From Ichthyophis bannanicus (lineage: Eukaryota; Chordata; Amphibia; Gymnophiona; Ichthyophiidae): a stretch of 64,000 bases of DNA. The DNA lies in assembly GCA_033557465.1 (NCBI GenBank), contig CM066033.1, forward strand, positions 18,787,080 to 18,851,079, given 5' to 3'. Below are positions 31,563 through 40,652 of the stretch, piece after piece. The notes beneath the pieces are model-generated. The model was not told where the DNA came from and did not search any database. It saw nothing but the letters and a program-made list of their open reading frames with translations. Numbering within the stretch: the stretch's first letter is position 1; the number at the start of each line of letters is the position of its first letter. A program made the position numbers and the translations under genes.

Positions 31563-33485
31563 ATGGCTGCCAGTGGTTTCAAACGCTGTGGTCAGTGTGA
31601 CAGAAATATGTCACTTACTGACTCACACGATAATTGCCTCCGTTGCCTGGGCCCGGATCATGACGAAATGATCTGTGGACCCTGTGGCAAAATGTCCTCC
31701 AAGGCGTTGAGAAGTCGGCGGCATCAGCGGGATAGAATCTTCGCTGACCCCAGCCGCACCCGGACCTCGTCGGAGGCCTCGGCGTCCAGAGGCTCCAGCT
31801 CTGACCGTCGCCGAAGCTCCTCCGACAGGGGTTCTCCCTCCGGGGACCATCGACGGAAGAACAAGGCCGCGAGGGCGGCGTCGGTGGACGCTCCTGGCTC
31901 CGCGAGGGCCAGGTCGCATAGCCCCGATAGCCGCCCCGGCTCGTTGGAGACGGAGCACCTCTCGAAGCGACCTCGCCTGGAGTCGGAGATCCCTGCCCGG
32001 GTAAGTCCTGTGGTCCTTCTGGACTCGCCTCCGAGAGGTCCGACGTCGGGCCCGACGCCGTCGGGGCCCGAGTCGGGGACTGCTGGGTCGCCTGAGGTCG
32101 GACTCAGGCTGACGGCCTTGGAGTGCAGACTATCTGCCTTCATGGACCAGCAGCGGGCACTGATCGCCAGCCTGGCTGGCGCCGCTGCCCCGACCGCCGG
32201 GACGTCGACGTCTAAGTCGACCCCGGAGACTGAGCCGATCCTCGAGTCCCTGCGGGCTCGAGTCGATCCTCGGTCGAGGTCACCCTCGGCCTCCCGTTCG
32301 GGACTGAGGTCGTCGACGCCGACTCCCTCGGCGTCGGGGCGGCCGGCGCCGCCGCCCGCCCGAGTCGACCCCACCGATTCCTCCTCGGAGTCGGCCTGGG
32401 AGTCGGAAGAGGAGGAGTCACCTGATTCCTTTCGGACTCGGTGTGTCCCCTCGGACTCACCTGAGTCTGAGCCTCGGAAGCTGTCCCCACCGGAGGATGC
32501 CCGGTTCTCGGATTTCGTCAGGGACATGGCCCAGGCTTTGGCCTTCCCTGCGGATCCGGAGGAGGAGCCTCGAGCCGAGGAGCTCGACGCCCTTCAGTAT
32601 GACTCTCCCGCCCGGGAGCACTTTACTGTACCGGTTCCTCCCATGCTGGAACGACTACTCTTCCGCATGTGGGAGAGTCCGGCCTCCTCGCCGGTGTTGA
32701 GCAAGCGGGTCGATTCCATCTATCGAGTCCGCAAGAGCCCTGGTTTTCAAAAGGCACAGATGCCACACCATTCCATGGTAGTGGAATCGGCCATGCACAG
32801 GATTAAGAGCCAAAAGATGCACTCCTCGGTGCCTCCTGGCAGGGAGGCCCGTACCCTGGATGGCCTTGGCAAGAAGTGTTTCCAGGGCTCTATGCTCGCG
32901 TGTCGTGTCCAGACCTACCAGCTGTACATGGGCATGTATCTCCGAGACCTGGCTAAAGAGTTAGCCGGGTTCTCCGCTGGACTGTCCGAGGAACCTTTGC
33001 GGAGATTCCTGGCCTTGACAACTGGTATTCGGGATTGCTCCAAATTCATGTCCCGAGCAGCCTATGATGGCTTCGAAGCATCGGCTCGTGTGGCCGCAGC
33101 TGGCATCGCTGCCCGCCGGCAAGCTTGGCTTCAGTCATCTGACCTTGAGCCTTGGGTACAGGACAAGTTGGTCGATGTCCCCTGCAGAGGTGAGAACCTC
33201 TTCGGCAAGCCCATGGCTGAAAAGGCTGCACAACTCGAGACGGAGACTCTCACCAGGACTCGGCTTTCTAGGAAGACCTCCGCCCCTTCCCAGAAAAAGA
33301 AGGGCTCGGGAAAGAAGGCCTTTTACCCGAGGAAGGCGGCTGCCTATAAACACTACCCTCTGTATCAGGCCTCCGCAGCTCCCCAACAGGGCCAGCAGGC
33401 CAAGGGACGGGGTAACGGATCCCGTAGGCAGCAGGCCCCCAAGTCTGCACCACCGGCCCCTGCTCAGCAGGGTGGGGGTTTTTGA
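31563..33485 (+). CDS. DIRS GAG-like protein (640 aa)
   Basis: The ATG at 31563 opens a 640-aa frame. The N-terminus has a cysteine cluster ('CGQC', 'CLRC', 'CGPCGK') within the first 45 residues, followed by a long Ser/Arg/Pro/Asp-rich region (about 50-330) that looks disordered. A more globular part (about 340-560) contains 'MLERLLFRMWESP' and 'DSIYRVRKSPGF'. The basic C-terminus ends 'PAQQGGGF'. It presumably forms the particle that packages the RNA. The frame is intact and overlaps the start of the RT frame. Confidence 0.85.
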   Translation: MAASGFKRCGQCDRNMSLTDSHDNCLRCLGPDHDEMICGPCGKMSSKALRSRRHQRDRIFADPSRTRTSSEASASRGSSSDRRRSSSDRGSPSGDHRRKNKAARAASVDAPGSARARSHSPDSRPGSLETEHLSKRPRLESEIPARVSPVVLLDSPPRGPTSGPTPSGPESGTAGSPEVGLRLTALECRLSAFMDQQRALIASLAGAAAPTAGTSTSKSTPETEPILESLRARVDPRSRSPSASRSGLRSSTPTPSASGRPAPPPARVDPTDSSSESAWESEEEESPDSFRTRCVPSDSPESEPRKLSPPEDARFSDFVRDMAQALAFPADPEEEPRAEELDALQYDSPAREHFTVPVPPMLERLLFRMWESPASSPVLSKRVDSIYRVRKSPGFQKAQMPHHSMVVESAMHRIKSQKMHSSVPPGREARTLDGLGKKCFQGSMLACRVQTYQLYMGMYLRDLAKELAGFSAGLSEEPLRRFLALTTGIRDCSKFMSRAAYDGFEASARVAAAGIAARRQAWLQSSDLEPWVQDKLVDVPCRGENLFGKPMAEKAAQLETETLTRTRLSRKTSAPSQKKKGSGKKAFYPRKAAAYKHYPLYQASAAPQQGQQAKGRGNGSRRQQAPKSAPPAPAQQGGGF

Positions 33486-35397
33486 CTACTTCAGCATAGC
33501 CTCTTCCCCTCGGCGGGCTCCTCCCAGCACCGGAGGCCGCCTGGTTCACTTCGCCCACAGGTGGTCCAGCATCACGTCAGATGCCTGGGTACTTCAAGTC
33601 GTAAGAGAAGGATACCTTCTACACTTCCACCAGGTTCCTGCCTCCTATTTCCCGGGGGAACCTCCGCGACTTCCCCTGCACAGGGACTTACTCCTTCAGG
33701 AGTTAGCAGGTCTCCTTCAGGAACAGGCGGTGGAACCGGTGCCCCACCACCTGCGCGGTCAAGGCTTTTATTCCCGGTATTTCCTAGTACCGAAAAGGAC
33801 AGGGGGCCTCAGACCCATCCTGGACCTGCGCAACCTCAACAGGTTCCTTGTGCGGGAGAAGTTCAAGATGCTTACCCTTGGGATCCTTCTGCCCTACCTC
33901 CAGCAGGGAGATTGGCTATGCTCCTTGGATCTAAAGGATGCCTACACGCACATCCTCATCCACCCCAGCCACCGCCAGTACCTAAGGTTTGTGGTGGCCG
34001 GAAACCACTATCAGTACAGGGTGCTACCCTTTGGCCTGTCCTCCGCGCCGCGAGTCTTCACAAAATGCCTCGCGGTGATGGCGGCCTATCTCCGGCTTCA
34101 CGGCCTCTTTGTCTTTCCGTACCTGGACGACTGGCTCATCAGAGCGGCGTCCTCTCAGGAGGTCACCATTGCCTCTCAGCGCACGGTGACTCTTCTGCAG
34201 TACTTAGGCTTTGTCATAAACTTCGCAAAGTCCACTCTGCTCCCCTCACAGGATCTCGAGTTCATCGGCGCCAGGCTGCACACTCCTCAGGCGCGAGCTT
34301 TCCTGCCGCTCGACAGGGCTCAACGGCTCGTGGACCTAGCCGGCCGTTTTCGCAGCCAGTCCCTGGTCTCCGCCAGGCGCTTCCTGAGACTTCTCGGCCA
34401 TATGGCTTCCACTGTCCACGTGACCCCCAATGCCCGCCTGAATATGCGGCCTGCTCAGTGGTGCCTTCACAAGCGGTGGAAACAAGCCACCGGCGGTCTG
34501 GCCGACTTAGTGCGCGTCTCCGAGCCGATGGCATCGTCTCTACGGTGGTGGCTTCATCGGCCGAACCTCGTGCTCGGAATGCCTTTTCAGCCTCCTCAGC
34601 CGGCTCGGGTGCTGACGACCGATGCCTCACTCCTGGGTTGGGGAGCACATTGCCAAGGGGCCTGTACTCAGGGTCTCTGGACCGAGTGGGAATCTGCTCA
34701 ACAGATCAACTTCCTGGAGCTCAGAGCAATCCGTCTGGCGCTCAAGGCTTTCTCCCACCTGACTGCTCACCAGTCCGTCCTTGTCCAGACGGACAATCAA
34801 GTGGCCATGTTCTACGTGAACAAACAGGGGGGCACAGGCTTCCTCCTTCTCTGCCGAGAAGCTCAGAAGCTCTGCTCTTGGGCCGTCAATCACGGCATCC
34901 TTCTCAAGGCAGTTTATCTCCCAGGCCAGGAAAATTGCCTGGCGGACAAACTCAGCAGGGTGCTCCAGCCGCACGAGTGGCGTCTGGATCCCTTGGTAGT
35001 CCAGAAACTTTTTCTGATGTGGGGACTCCCCACTGTGGATCTGTTTGCCAGTCCTCTCAACCGGCAACTTCCTCGCTTCTGCTCTCGTCAGCCACATCCC
35101 CTCCGAATGGCGGCAGATGCGTTTCTGCTCTCTTGGTCGGAGAGCCTTCTGTATGCATTTCCTCCCATCCCGCTAGTCTCTCGGACTCTTTTCAAGGTTC
35201 TCCGAGACAAAGCTTCCATGATCCTGGTGGCTCCTCGCTGGCCCAGACAGCCGTGGTTTCCACTCCTGCTCCAGTTGGCGGTGGAGGATCCGTTCCCTCT
35301 GGGGTTTCAACCGGATCTCCTCACACAGGATCAGGGGTCTCTGCTACACCCCAACCTCAGATCTCTCAATCTAATGGCCTGGCTGCTGAAAGGGTAG
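33064..35397 (+). CDS. DIRS reverse transcriptase, RNase H and MT-like region
   Basis: A 777-aa open frame. Recognisable sequence begins near 33490 (residue 142), just past the GAG stop, so the first part overlapping GAG is probably not translated as such. RT motifs are 'LDLKDAYTHILIHP', 'LPFGLSSAPRVFTKCL' and catalytic 'YLDDWLI' (about 350). RNase H follows with 'TTDASLLGWGAH', 'ELRAIRLAL', 'VQTDNQVAMFYVN' and 'NCLADKLSR'. The last 130 residues ('TVDLFASPLNRQLPRF', 'APRWPRQPWFPLL') correspond to the region described as methyltransferase-like in DIRS elements. All catalytic acidic residues are present. Confidence 0.9.
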   Translation: MMASKHRLVWPQLASLPAGKLGFSHLTLSLGYRTSWSMSPAEVRTSSASPWLKRLHNSRRRLSPGLGFLGRPPPLPRKRRARERRPFTRGRRLPINTTLCIRPPQLPNRASRPRDGVTDPVGSRPPSLHHRPLLSRVGVFDYFSIASSPRRAPPSTGGRLVHFAHRWSSITSDAWVLQVVREGYLLHFHQVPASYFPGEPPRLPLHRDLLLQELAGLLQEQAVEPVPHHLRGQGFYSRYFLVPKRTGGLRPILDLRNLNRFLVREKFKMLTLGILLPYLQQGDWLCSLDLKDAYTHILIHPSHRQYLRFVVAGNHYQYRVLPFGLSSAPRVFTKCLAVMAAYLRLHGLFVFPYLDDWLIRAASSQEVTIASQRTVTLLQYLGFVINFAKSTLLPSQDLEFIGARLHTPQARAFLPLDRAQRLVDLAGRFRSQSLVSARRFLRLLGHMASTVHVTPNARLNMRPAQWCLHKRWKQATGGLADLVRVSEPMASSLRWWLHRPNLVLGMPFQPPQPARVLTTDASLLGWGAHCQGACTQGLWTEWESAQQINFLELRAIRLALKAFSHLTAHQSVLVQTDNQVAMFYVNKQGGTGFLLLCREAQKLCSWAVNHGILLKAVYLPGQENCLADKLSRVLQPHEWRLDPLVVQKLFLMWGLPTVDLFASPLNRQLPRFCSRQPHPLRMAADAFLLSWSESLLYAFPPIPLVSRTLFKVLRDKASMILVAPRWPRQPWFPLLLQLAVEDPFPLGFQPDLLTQDQGSLLHPNLRSLNLMAWLLKG

Positions 35398-36434
35398 TTC
35401 TTGCTCCCCTTCTACTGCCGGCGGAGGTGGAGGAGGTCGTCCTGGCTTCTCGGAGACCTTCGACCCGCAAATGCTATGCCCTTAAATGGCGCCGCTTCTC
35501 CGTCTGGTGTGCCCAGCAGTCTCAGGATCCCTTCTCCTGCTCGGTGTCGGTGATCTTGCAGTACTTGCTCTACCTCTCTAATCTGGGACTTAAGTCCAAC
35601 TCTGTCAAAGTCCACCTTAGTGCTCTTTCAGCGCATCACGTGCCGGTGGATGGCAGACCTCTTTCCAGCGACCCTCTCGTGGCGCGGTTTCTACGAGGTC
35701 TCCTTCTACTTAAGCCGCCTCTGCGCCCTCCGGCGCCAGACTGGGATCTGAACGTGGTGTTGCAGCGGATCACCTGTCCGCCTTTTGAGCCAATGGTTAC
35801 CTGTTCTTTACGTTTTCTTTCTTGGAAAACCTTATTCCTGATAGCCCTCACTTCCGCTAGACGCGTAAGTGAATTGCAGGCCCTCGTGTCTGATCCCCCT
35901 TACACTCGGATCTACAAAAATAGGGTAGTCCTGCGGACTCACCCGAAATTTCTTCCGAAAGTTGTCTCCCCTTTTCACATGAATCAGGAGGTGGTACTTC
36001 CAACCTTCTTTCCCAGGCCTCACTCCAGCCGAGCTGAACGAGTCCTGCATACCCTGGACTGTAGAAGGGCGTTGAACTTCTACCTTGACCGTACGCGGGA
36101 GCACCGGAAAGCTGCTCAGCTCTTTGTGTCTTTTGACCCCAATAAATTGGGGCTCCCGGTCTCCAAGCGTACTCTGTCCATCTGGGTCGCTGACTGTATC
36201 GCTTGGGCTTATGGGGCAGCCGGACTCTCCCTAGAGAGTCGGGTCACGGCTCATTGTGTTCGGGCGAAGGCTGCGTCAGTGGCTTACCTCCGCTCTGTTC
36301 TGCTGGCAGACATCTGCCGGGCCGCTACTTGGTCTTCGAGCCAGACTTTTGCGGTCCATTACTGTCTCGAGAGGGAGTCCCGTAGGGACAGTGCTTTCGG
36401 ACAGGCAGTCCTCCGAAATCTCTTCGAGGTTTGA
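33561..36434 (+). CDS. DIRS tyrosine recombinase (C-terminal part of a 957-aa frame)
   Basis: The recombinase occupies about residues 610-957 (from 35390). An N-terminal SAM-like domain ('RRPSTRKCYALKWRRF', 'NSVKVHLSALSAHH') is followed by the catalytic domain with Arg in 'TSARRVSELQAL', H-x2-R in 'AHCVRAKAAS', 'RAATW' and the Tyr in 'VHYCLE'. It would insert the circular cDNA without target duplication. The frame is also open for about 610 codons upstream, entirely over the RT gene; that part is Ser/Pro/Gly-rich and has no recognisable domain. The natural start is therefore uncertain. Confidence 0.88.
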   Translation: MVQHHVRCLGTSSRKRRIPSTLPPGSCLLFPGGTSATSPAQGLTPSGVSRSPSGTGGGTGAPPPARSRLLFPVFPSTEKDRGPQTHPGPAQPQQVPCAGEVQDAYPWDPSALPPAGRLAMLLGSKGCLHAHPHPPQPPPVPKVCGGRKPLSVQGATLWPVLRAASLHKMPRGDGGLSPASRPLCLSVPGRLAHQSGVLSGGHHCLSAHGDSSAVLRLCHKLRKVHSAPLTGSRVHRRQAAHSSGASFPAARQGSTARGPSRPFSQPVPGLRQALPETSRPYGFHCPRDPQCPPEYAACSVVPSQAVETSHRRSGRLSARLRADGIVSTVVASSAEPRARNAFSASSAGSGADDRCLTPGLGSTLPRGLYSGSLDRVGICSTDQLPGAQSNPSGAQGFLPPDCSPVRPCPDGQSSGHVLREQTGGHRLPPSLPRSSEALLLGRQSRHPSQGSLSPRPGKLPGGQTQQGAPAARVASGSLGSPETFSDVGTPHCGSVCQSSQPATSSLLLSSATSPPNGGRCVSALLVGEPSVCISSHPASLSDSFQGSPRQSFHDPGGSSLAQTAVVSTPAPVGGGGSVPSGVSTGSPHTGSGVSATPQPQISQSNGLAAERVVLAPLLLPAEVEEVVLASRRPSTRKCYALKWRRFSVWCAQQSQDPFSCSVSVILQYLLYLSNLGLKSNSVKVHLSALSAHHVPVDGRPLSSDPLVARFLRGLLLLKPPLRPPAPDWDLNVVLQRITCPPFEPMVTCSLRFLSWKTLFLIALTSARRVSELQALVSDPPYTRIYKNRVVLRTHPKFLPKVVSPFHMNQEVVLPTFFPRPHSSRAERVLHTLDCRRALNFYLDRTREHRKAAQLFVSFDPNKLGLPVSKRTLSIWVADCIAWAYGAAGLSLESRVTAHCVRAKAASVAYLRSVLLADICRAATWSSSQTFAVHYCLERESRRDSAFGQAVLRNLFEV

Positions 36435-36570
36435 GCAACTCCTACCCTCCATCCCGGATGGGGGCTACCGGTGGGTGTTAATTCAGTGAAGATTCCTTCC
36501 TTCTGTGCCGCTGAGCTAGAGGGAGCTCATTTTTGTGCTTAGGGTCTCCGGTAGCCTTAAGCTTGGGAGT

Positions 36571-36669
36571 CCCATATGTGAGGACTGACTTCCTGCTTGG
36601 TCCTGGAGAAAGCGTAGTTACTCACCTGTAACTGGTGTTCTCCAGGAGCAGCAGGAATCAGTCCTCACA
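36571..36669 (+). repeat. DIRS internal complementary region
   Basis: Contains the complement of the left end (36571-36604) directly joined to the complement of the right end (36605-36669). This arrangement is diagnostic for DIRS elements and is thought to guide circle formation. Confidence 0.9.
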
Positions 36670-36751
36670 ACCCTCCCTCCTCCCCGTGGAGTTGCAATTA
36701 TCTGCGTAAAGTTTTTTGCACATTTTTATGCTCTTTTTTAGCTATGTCATC

Positions 36752-36939
36752 AGACTGGCTAAGATGGCACCCTTGGGCGGGAAGGCGACCACGCATGCGC
36801 GCTGCAATTCCCAAAGGCTTTCTTTGAAAGCTGGGGAAAATTGTTCCGCGAGGGCTCCGTCGGCGCTGACGTCACCCATATGTGAGGACTGATTCCTGCT
36901 GCTCCTGGAGAACACCTGTTACAGGTGAGTAACTACGCT
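36752..36939 (+). repeat. DIRS right inverted terminal repeat with 27-base extension
   Basis: 36752-36912 mirrors the left repeat. The last 27 bases (36913-36939) have no partner in the left repeat but are matched in the internal complementary region. They include the small palindrome CACCTGTTACAGGTG. Confidence 0.9.
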
Positions 36940-38772
36940 TAATCTAAGTACTTGTCCTTTGAAAGTTGTGGGTACCACTAATTGTTTACGTATGGTCCCA
37001 TTTCTGGGGTCCTGACTCTCTCTATATAATATTTCACTATCTAGTATGAATCTGGGCAACTCCTCCCTGACCTCCTGAGCATACTTAAAAGCTCGGGTGA
37101 GAGCTTGATCAGCTCGCTGTTCTTGTGGAAAGTTAGGAAACTTTGCCACTAACTCAGCTGGCACCCAGGGTAAACTTTGACCAGCCAACATCTCAGCCCT
37201 ACCCTGTGCACTGCAAAGTCTCTCACGACGCTTTTGTGCTATCAACTTTCTTACTTTCCCAGATGGTGGAGTTATTAAATCATCATGAGAGGGTAAGTCT
37301 TCTAATGACTCTGCCTGTTCCCCCTCTTCCTGGCTCTCTACCTTAGCCTGTGAGCGGGTGGATACAAGGCCCCTCTTCTTCCCTAGTTCGTTCTTTATAG
37401 TTTGGTCTTCTGGAAGCTTAACCATCTTTTTAGCTGGGGACTGAGGACTTCCAAACCAAGGCCCGGGAGCTATTACCATCATTGCTTCTCCCTCCTTCTT
37501 TCCTAGTCCTTTCACTAGTCCCTGCTGAAATCTTGGCCAGTCCCTTCCTAGAACCAAATCAAATGGAAGCCTAGGCACCACTGCTAAAAGAATTTCCTCT
37601 TGTTCCCCCAAGCCCTTAACCATTAGCCTATATGTGGGATATGATGTTGCAGCACCATGAATGCATCTAATGTAAACCTGGCTTTCAGGGGTTCTAGGCA
37701 CAAATCCTTCTTGGGCCTCTATCCGCTTCCAAAGCCTCTTTGACAGCATACTTTGGTCTGCCCCAGAGTCTAACAGAGCATTTGTGGTAATTCCCTGCAC
37801 ATCAACCACCAAAAGGAATCCTTCTTTGGGCTGTTTTAAATCAACACCCATCAAGCTAGTGTGTGTCTGGCATCCCCTTTCCAAATGTCCCCATTTTCCA
37901 CATTTGAAACATTTCTTTTCACTCCACTTTGTAATCTGGGTAGGTACAGTACTATTATTCTCAGAAACATTTTTAACCATTTTCTTTTCTGATACAGCAC
38001 AGCTTGCCTCAGCACCAACCTTCAGAGGGCCACCCATTCTATGGCAAGCCTGCGTGGCTTCCAAGAATCTCTCTGCTAGCATTGTTGCCTCTCCCAGGTT
38101 CTGGCAATTTTGCTGTATAAGGAAAGTGTGCAAGTCTTTAGGTACAGCAGACATAAATTGTTCAAGCATAATAATGTCCAATAACATTTCCATAGTCTTT
38201 CCCTCAGGCTCCAACCATTTTATAGCCAATCTTTTGATTCTCTGACTCAGAGCCCTGGGTGTTTCACCCACTCTTATTGCAGTAGCTCTAAACATTTGCC
38301 TATACTCTGAAACAGACAACCCTAGGCGATCTCTTATAGCAGATTTTACATCTCTATAATTTAAAGCTTGAGCTGCTGGCATTGCCCTATAAGCGGCAAG
38401 CGCCTCCCCAGTTAATGAGGCTGCCAGCCTTACTACCCACTGGGTCTCTGGCCATGCTAATGCTTGTGCCACTCTCTCAAAAGATTCAAGGAAATCATCA
38501 ACATTATCTTCTGGAGTGAGTTTCCCAAAACTAAATGCCCCAATTCCCTGACTGAGTCCCACATTGTCCACATGTGGAATACCACGTGTTACTGCTGGTC
38601 TTGCATCCAGTCCACCTTGGGTGTGAAGTGCAGTTAAGGCTTCCACAAGGTCAAGCACTGGCTTCTGCTGCTCCCTCAGGGCTTTAATTGTAGTGTCCTG
38701 AGCCTGCTGCGCTAGCTCCTGTTGCCTGCCAAATTGGGCTGCCATCCAACTGGCCAGTTCCTTAGGATCCAT
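36940..38772 (-). CDS. A2 Gag-protease and integrase N-terminal linker
   Basis: ATG at 38772-38770, the first after the predicted leader intron. It encodes 611 codons before the DIRS insertion. Gag (about 1-330) has a coiled N-terminus, a capsid-like helical part and zinc knuckle 'CFKCGKWGHLERGC'. Protease follows with intact 'NALLDSGADQSM' and 'LVLGRDWP'. Next, where A1 has dUTPase, there is a linker ('LVSTRSQAKVE') of the kind usually found between RNase H and integrase. It leads to 'PRFILDSEILYRES' and 'KQLVVPTTFKGQVLRL', the sequence preceding an integrase zinc domain. No RT motif is present. Gag is very similar to A1. Confidence 0.92.
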
Positions 38773-38784
38773 CTCTGTATATCC

Positions 38785-38916
38785 CTGCAAGAAACAAAAG
38801 AAAAAAAACCCCACAGAGCAGCACCCTACAAACAGGTGTTTTTCTCCTATTTTTTTTTTAAATTACCCCTGTGTCTTACTCCCATCCACCACTAGACATG
38901 CCCAGGCACTTATTAC
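38785..38916 (-). other. A2 leader intron (predicted)
   Basis: Donor 'TAAG|GTAATA' and acceptor 'TTTCTTGCAG|G' with a long pyrimidine run; 132 bases. It ends 12 bases before the gag ATG. Confidence 0.6.
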
Positions 38917-39103
38917 CTTATGCTAGTGATGAATACAGCTCACACAGGGTCTCTTCCTCCTTGGAACAGCTCCTGGAACAGCCTCTTTTTTTTCTCCAAG
39001 ATGTTGTTAAGGGAAAAATCCACTTTCCAGCTTTTGACTTGAACTTTTTTCTTTCACTTTTCAGTTGTAATCCTTATAAATCCTGGAAATCCTTTGTGTA
39101 AAA

Positions 39104-39124
39104 GCAATCCGAAATACTACGCCA
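39104..39124 (-). promoter_or_regulatory. A2 primer-binding site
   Basis: TGGCGTAGTATTTCGGATTGC on the element strand lies one base after the 5' LTR end. It differs from the A1 site at one position. Confidence 0.7.
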
Positions 39125-39125
39125 C

Positions 39126-40652
39126 TGTAAACGGGGGTGCTTGTTGTGAAAGTTCCACAATCTTGGCAAAGACAGGAATTTATATGACTTGCAAAGGATT
39201 GTGGGTGTTGTAGTTTATTCACACAAAATCAGCCATTCACAAAAATAATGAATTGTAGTTGCTCGAGTGTAAGCAGAAAACAGATTTTATTTATGGGGAG
39301 TTATTCCGTTGCACAGATATGCTTGGTAACATCAATAGGATACTTTCTTCAGGAATTGTAATCAGGAAAACAAAACAACTGTATAAGGCAACTGAAATAC
39401 TTAGGCAACAACTCAATAAAGACCTTGATGGAACGGAAAAGGTCATTCTGCTAGCCCCTGCTAATAGCTTTCTTAGCAGTGCTTAAATGAAAAACAAACC
39501 CAAAAGGAAAAATGCTCTTTATCCAAAGACAACTTTCTTCCATTCACACAGTGAAGAAGTTTTCTTTCCAGAGCTCACGTGCACTTGTGCCTGGCTTAAT
39601 CACAGGGGCTCAACCAGCTGCAAACCCTTGCTGGTCCACTCTCCACGTGGCTCCAACTTACCCTAAAGCTTTCACTTAAAGAAACGTTTCTGGGTAGTTA
39701 AAAAAACACAGTACAGTTCCTTTTGGTGATTGTTGCTTTACTGAGGATTACTTTAAAACAGCAGCTTACACAGAGAGCAATCCATGCATTCTACTTGCTC
39801 ATTTGATATTTCCCCTTGCTCCTGAAATATGGAATCATTTTCATGCATTGGCTCAGAGGAATTCTCTAACTGATCACTCTCAGGATAGCATTTGTTTCCC
39901 TGCTGTCTTCCTTGTGAAAAGCTAGGGAACAGATTAGAGTTCATACCTGAGATCACGTTGCTATTAGATTTCCTCTCTGGGTATTTTAGCCAATAGGTAG
40001 CAAAGCTTCTGTGCCCAGCTCTACAGTCAGAATCTCTGGACTTTAGGTCTCTTTTCCCATACCTCCTTAAATAGGTATTAGAGCGCCTTCTTTCTGTGGA
40101 TGCAGCCGTCTCCTTTACAGTTGCTCTCTGGGGGTTCCTGGCTCTATATCTCCAAGCCTCTGGTTTCTTCCAGTCCAATGGAGAATGCTTGCCCCTGGAA
40201 TCTCTCCCAACATACGTACTGCTTTGGGCTCCTTCCTTAGACCTCCTGGACGTCTTGCTGTTCCTCCTTCTGTGTTCTCTCTGCTGTTGCCGTCCTCTCT
40301 CTTGCCGTTGCCAGTCTTGCTGTGGCTCTCCTTTCTCTCGCTTCTCTCCTTTCTCCCCTTTCTGTCTGTGTGAAGAATGTCTTTTACTTTTAAAGTGCCT
40401 AGATGGACACTCCACCCTAGCACAGTCCAGGTGTTCTGAATCAAGCCCTGCCCTAGGAGATGGGTGATTAGGGATTACCTCATAGCTTCCTTGATTAGGC
40501 ACATGTTTCCCCACTTCAGCTCTCCTAGAGGCTTTCTGTGAACCAGTGCATTCTGTTTTAGTGCTTTTACCAGCCAGCACAGGTTGGTTATTCAGAGCCA
40601 ATTCACCTCTTGTATTATTCCTTCCTGAAAAATGATAAGCTTCCTTATCACA
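39126..40652 (-). repeat. A2 5' LTR
   Basis: 1527 bp, TGTGATAAGG (40652) to TTTACA (39126). AATAAA on the minus strand lies at 39286-39291. It is diverged from the 3' LTR by many substitutions and small indels, so A2 is older than A1 and B. Confidence 0.92.
39753..40652 (-). CDS. LTR-encoded basic ORF, A2 5' LTR copy (intact)
   Basis: Open from the first base of the LTR for about 300 codons. It is rich in Arg, Lys, Ser, Gln and Glu ('HRQKGEKGEKREKGE'). It shares with A1 'KEAYH', 'PLDW.KPE.W', 'TYW', 'QQGNK' and the acidic C-terminus ending 'MDCSL'. There is no signal peptide, membrane helix or known domain. In a 5' LTR it would need its own start or an upstream promoter; in the 3' LTR it is fused to pol. 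Function unknown. Confidence 0.7.
   Translation of the reverse strand, partial: CDKEAYHFSGRNNTRGELALNNQPVLAGKSTKTECTGSQKASRRAEVGKHVPNQGSYEVIPNHPSPRAGLDSEHLDCARVECPSRHFKSKRHSSHRQKGEKGEKREKGEPQQDWQRQERGRQQQREHRRRNSKTSRRSKEGAQSSTYVGRDSRGKHSPLDWKKPEAWRYRARNPQRATVKETAASTERRRSNTYLRRYGKRDLKSRDSDCRAGHRSFATYWLKYPERKSNSNVISGMNSNLFPSFSQGRQQGNKCYPESDQLENSSEPMHENDSIFQEQGEISNEQVECMDCSLCKLLF

Larger units (their letters stand above)
31161..36939 (+). mobile_element. Complete DIRS-type (tyrosine recombinase) retrotransposon
   Basis: 5779 bp with inverted terminal repeats, an internal complementary region, GAG, RT-RNase H and tyrosine recombinase frames. It is inserted in the integrase of A2. No target duplication is made: the A2 frame resumes exactly at the junctions, as expected for recombinase-mediated insertion of a circle. 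The complementary region contains the reverse complement of the joined right and left ends (CCTGGAGAAAGCGTAGTTAC), which fixes both boundaries. Confidence 0.95.
21949..40652 (-). mobile_element. LTR retrotransposon A2 (Gag-Pro-Integrase type), with two nested insertions
   Basis: A Ty3/Gypsy-type element on the minus strand, split by element B (24635-31100) and by a DIRS element (31161-36939). Without these it is about 6.4 kb. Its order is 5' LTR 40652-39126, primer site, leader intron, gag-pro, integrase, hairpin, polypurine tract and 3' LTR 23529-21949. Flanks AACT and AACC (one mismatch) may be a 4-bp target duplication. Reading frame is exactly kept across both insertion points (36940 to 31160, and 31101 to 24630). 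The segment between protease and integrase has no dUTPase, reverse transcriptase or RNase H. Confidence 0.9.

Noticed and set aside
33561..35390. Upstream 610 codons of the recombinase frame as a separate protein
   Set aside because: No recognisable domain, Ser/Pro-rich by base composition, and it fully overlaps RT. Kept only as a finding.
31161..36939. Target-site duplication for the DIRS element
   Set aside because: None exists. The host frame resumes exactly, as expected for tyrosine-recombinase insertion.
21949..40652. A2 as a normal full element whose RT was moved out by the nested insertions
   Set aside because: The sequence between protease and the integrase zinc domain is continuous and in frame (38772-36940, then 31160) and holds no RT. 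The RT at 25005-29228 belongs to B, which has its own LTRs and target duplication.
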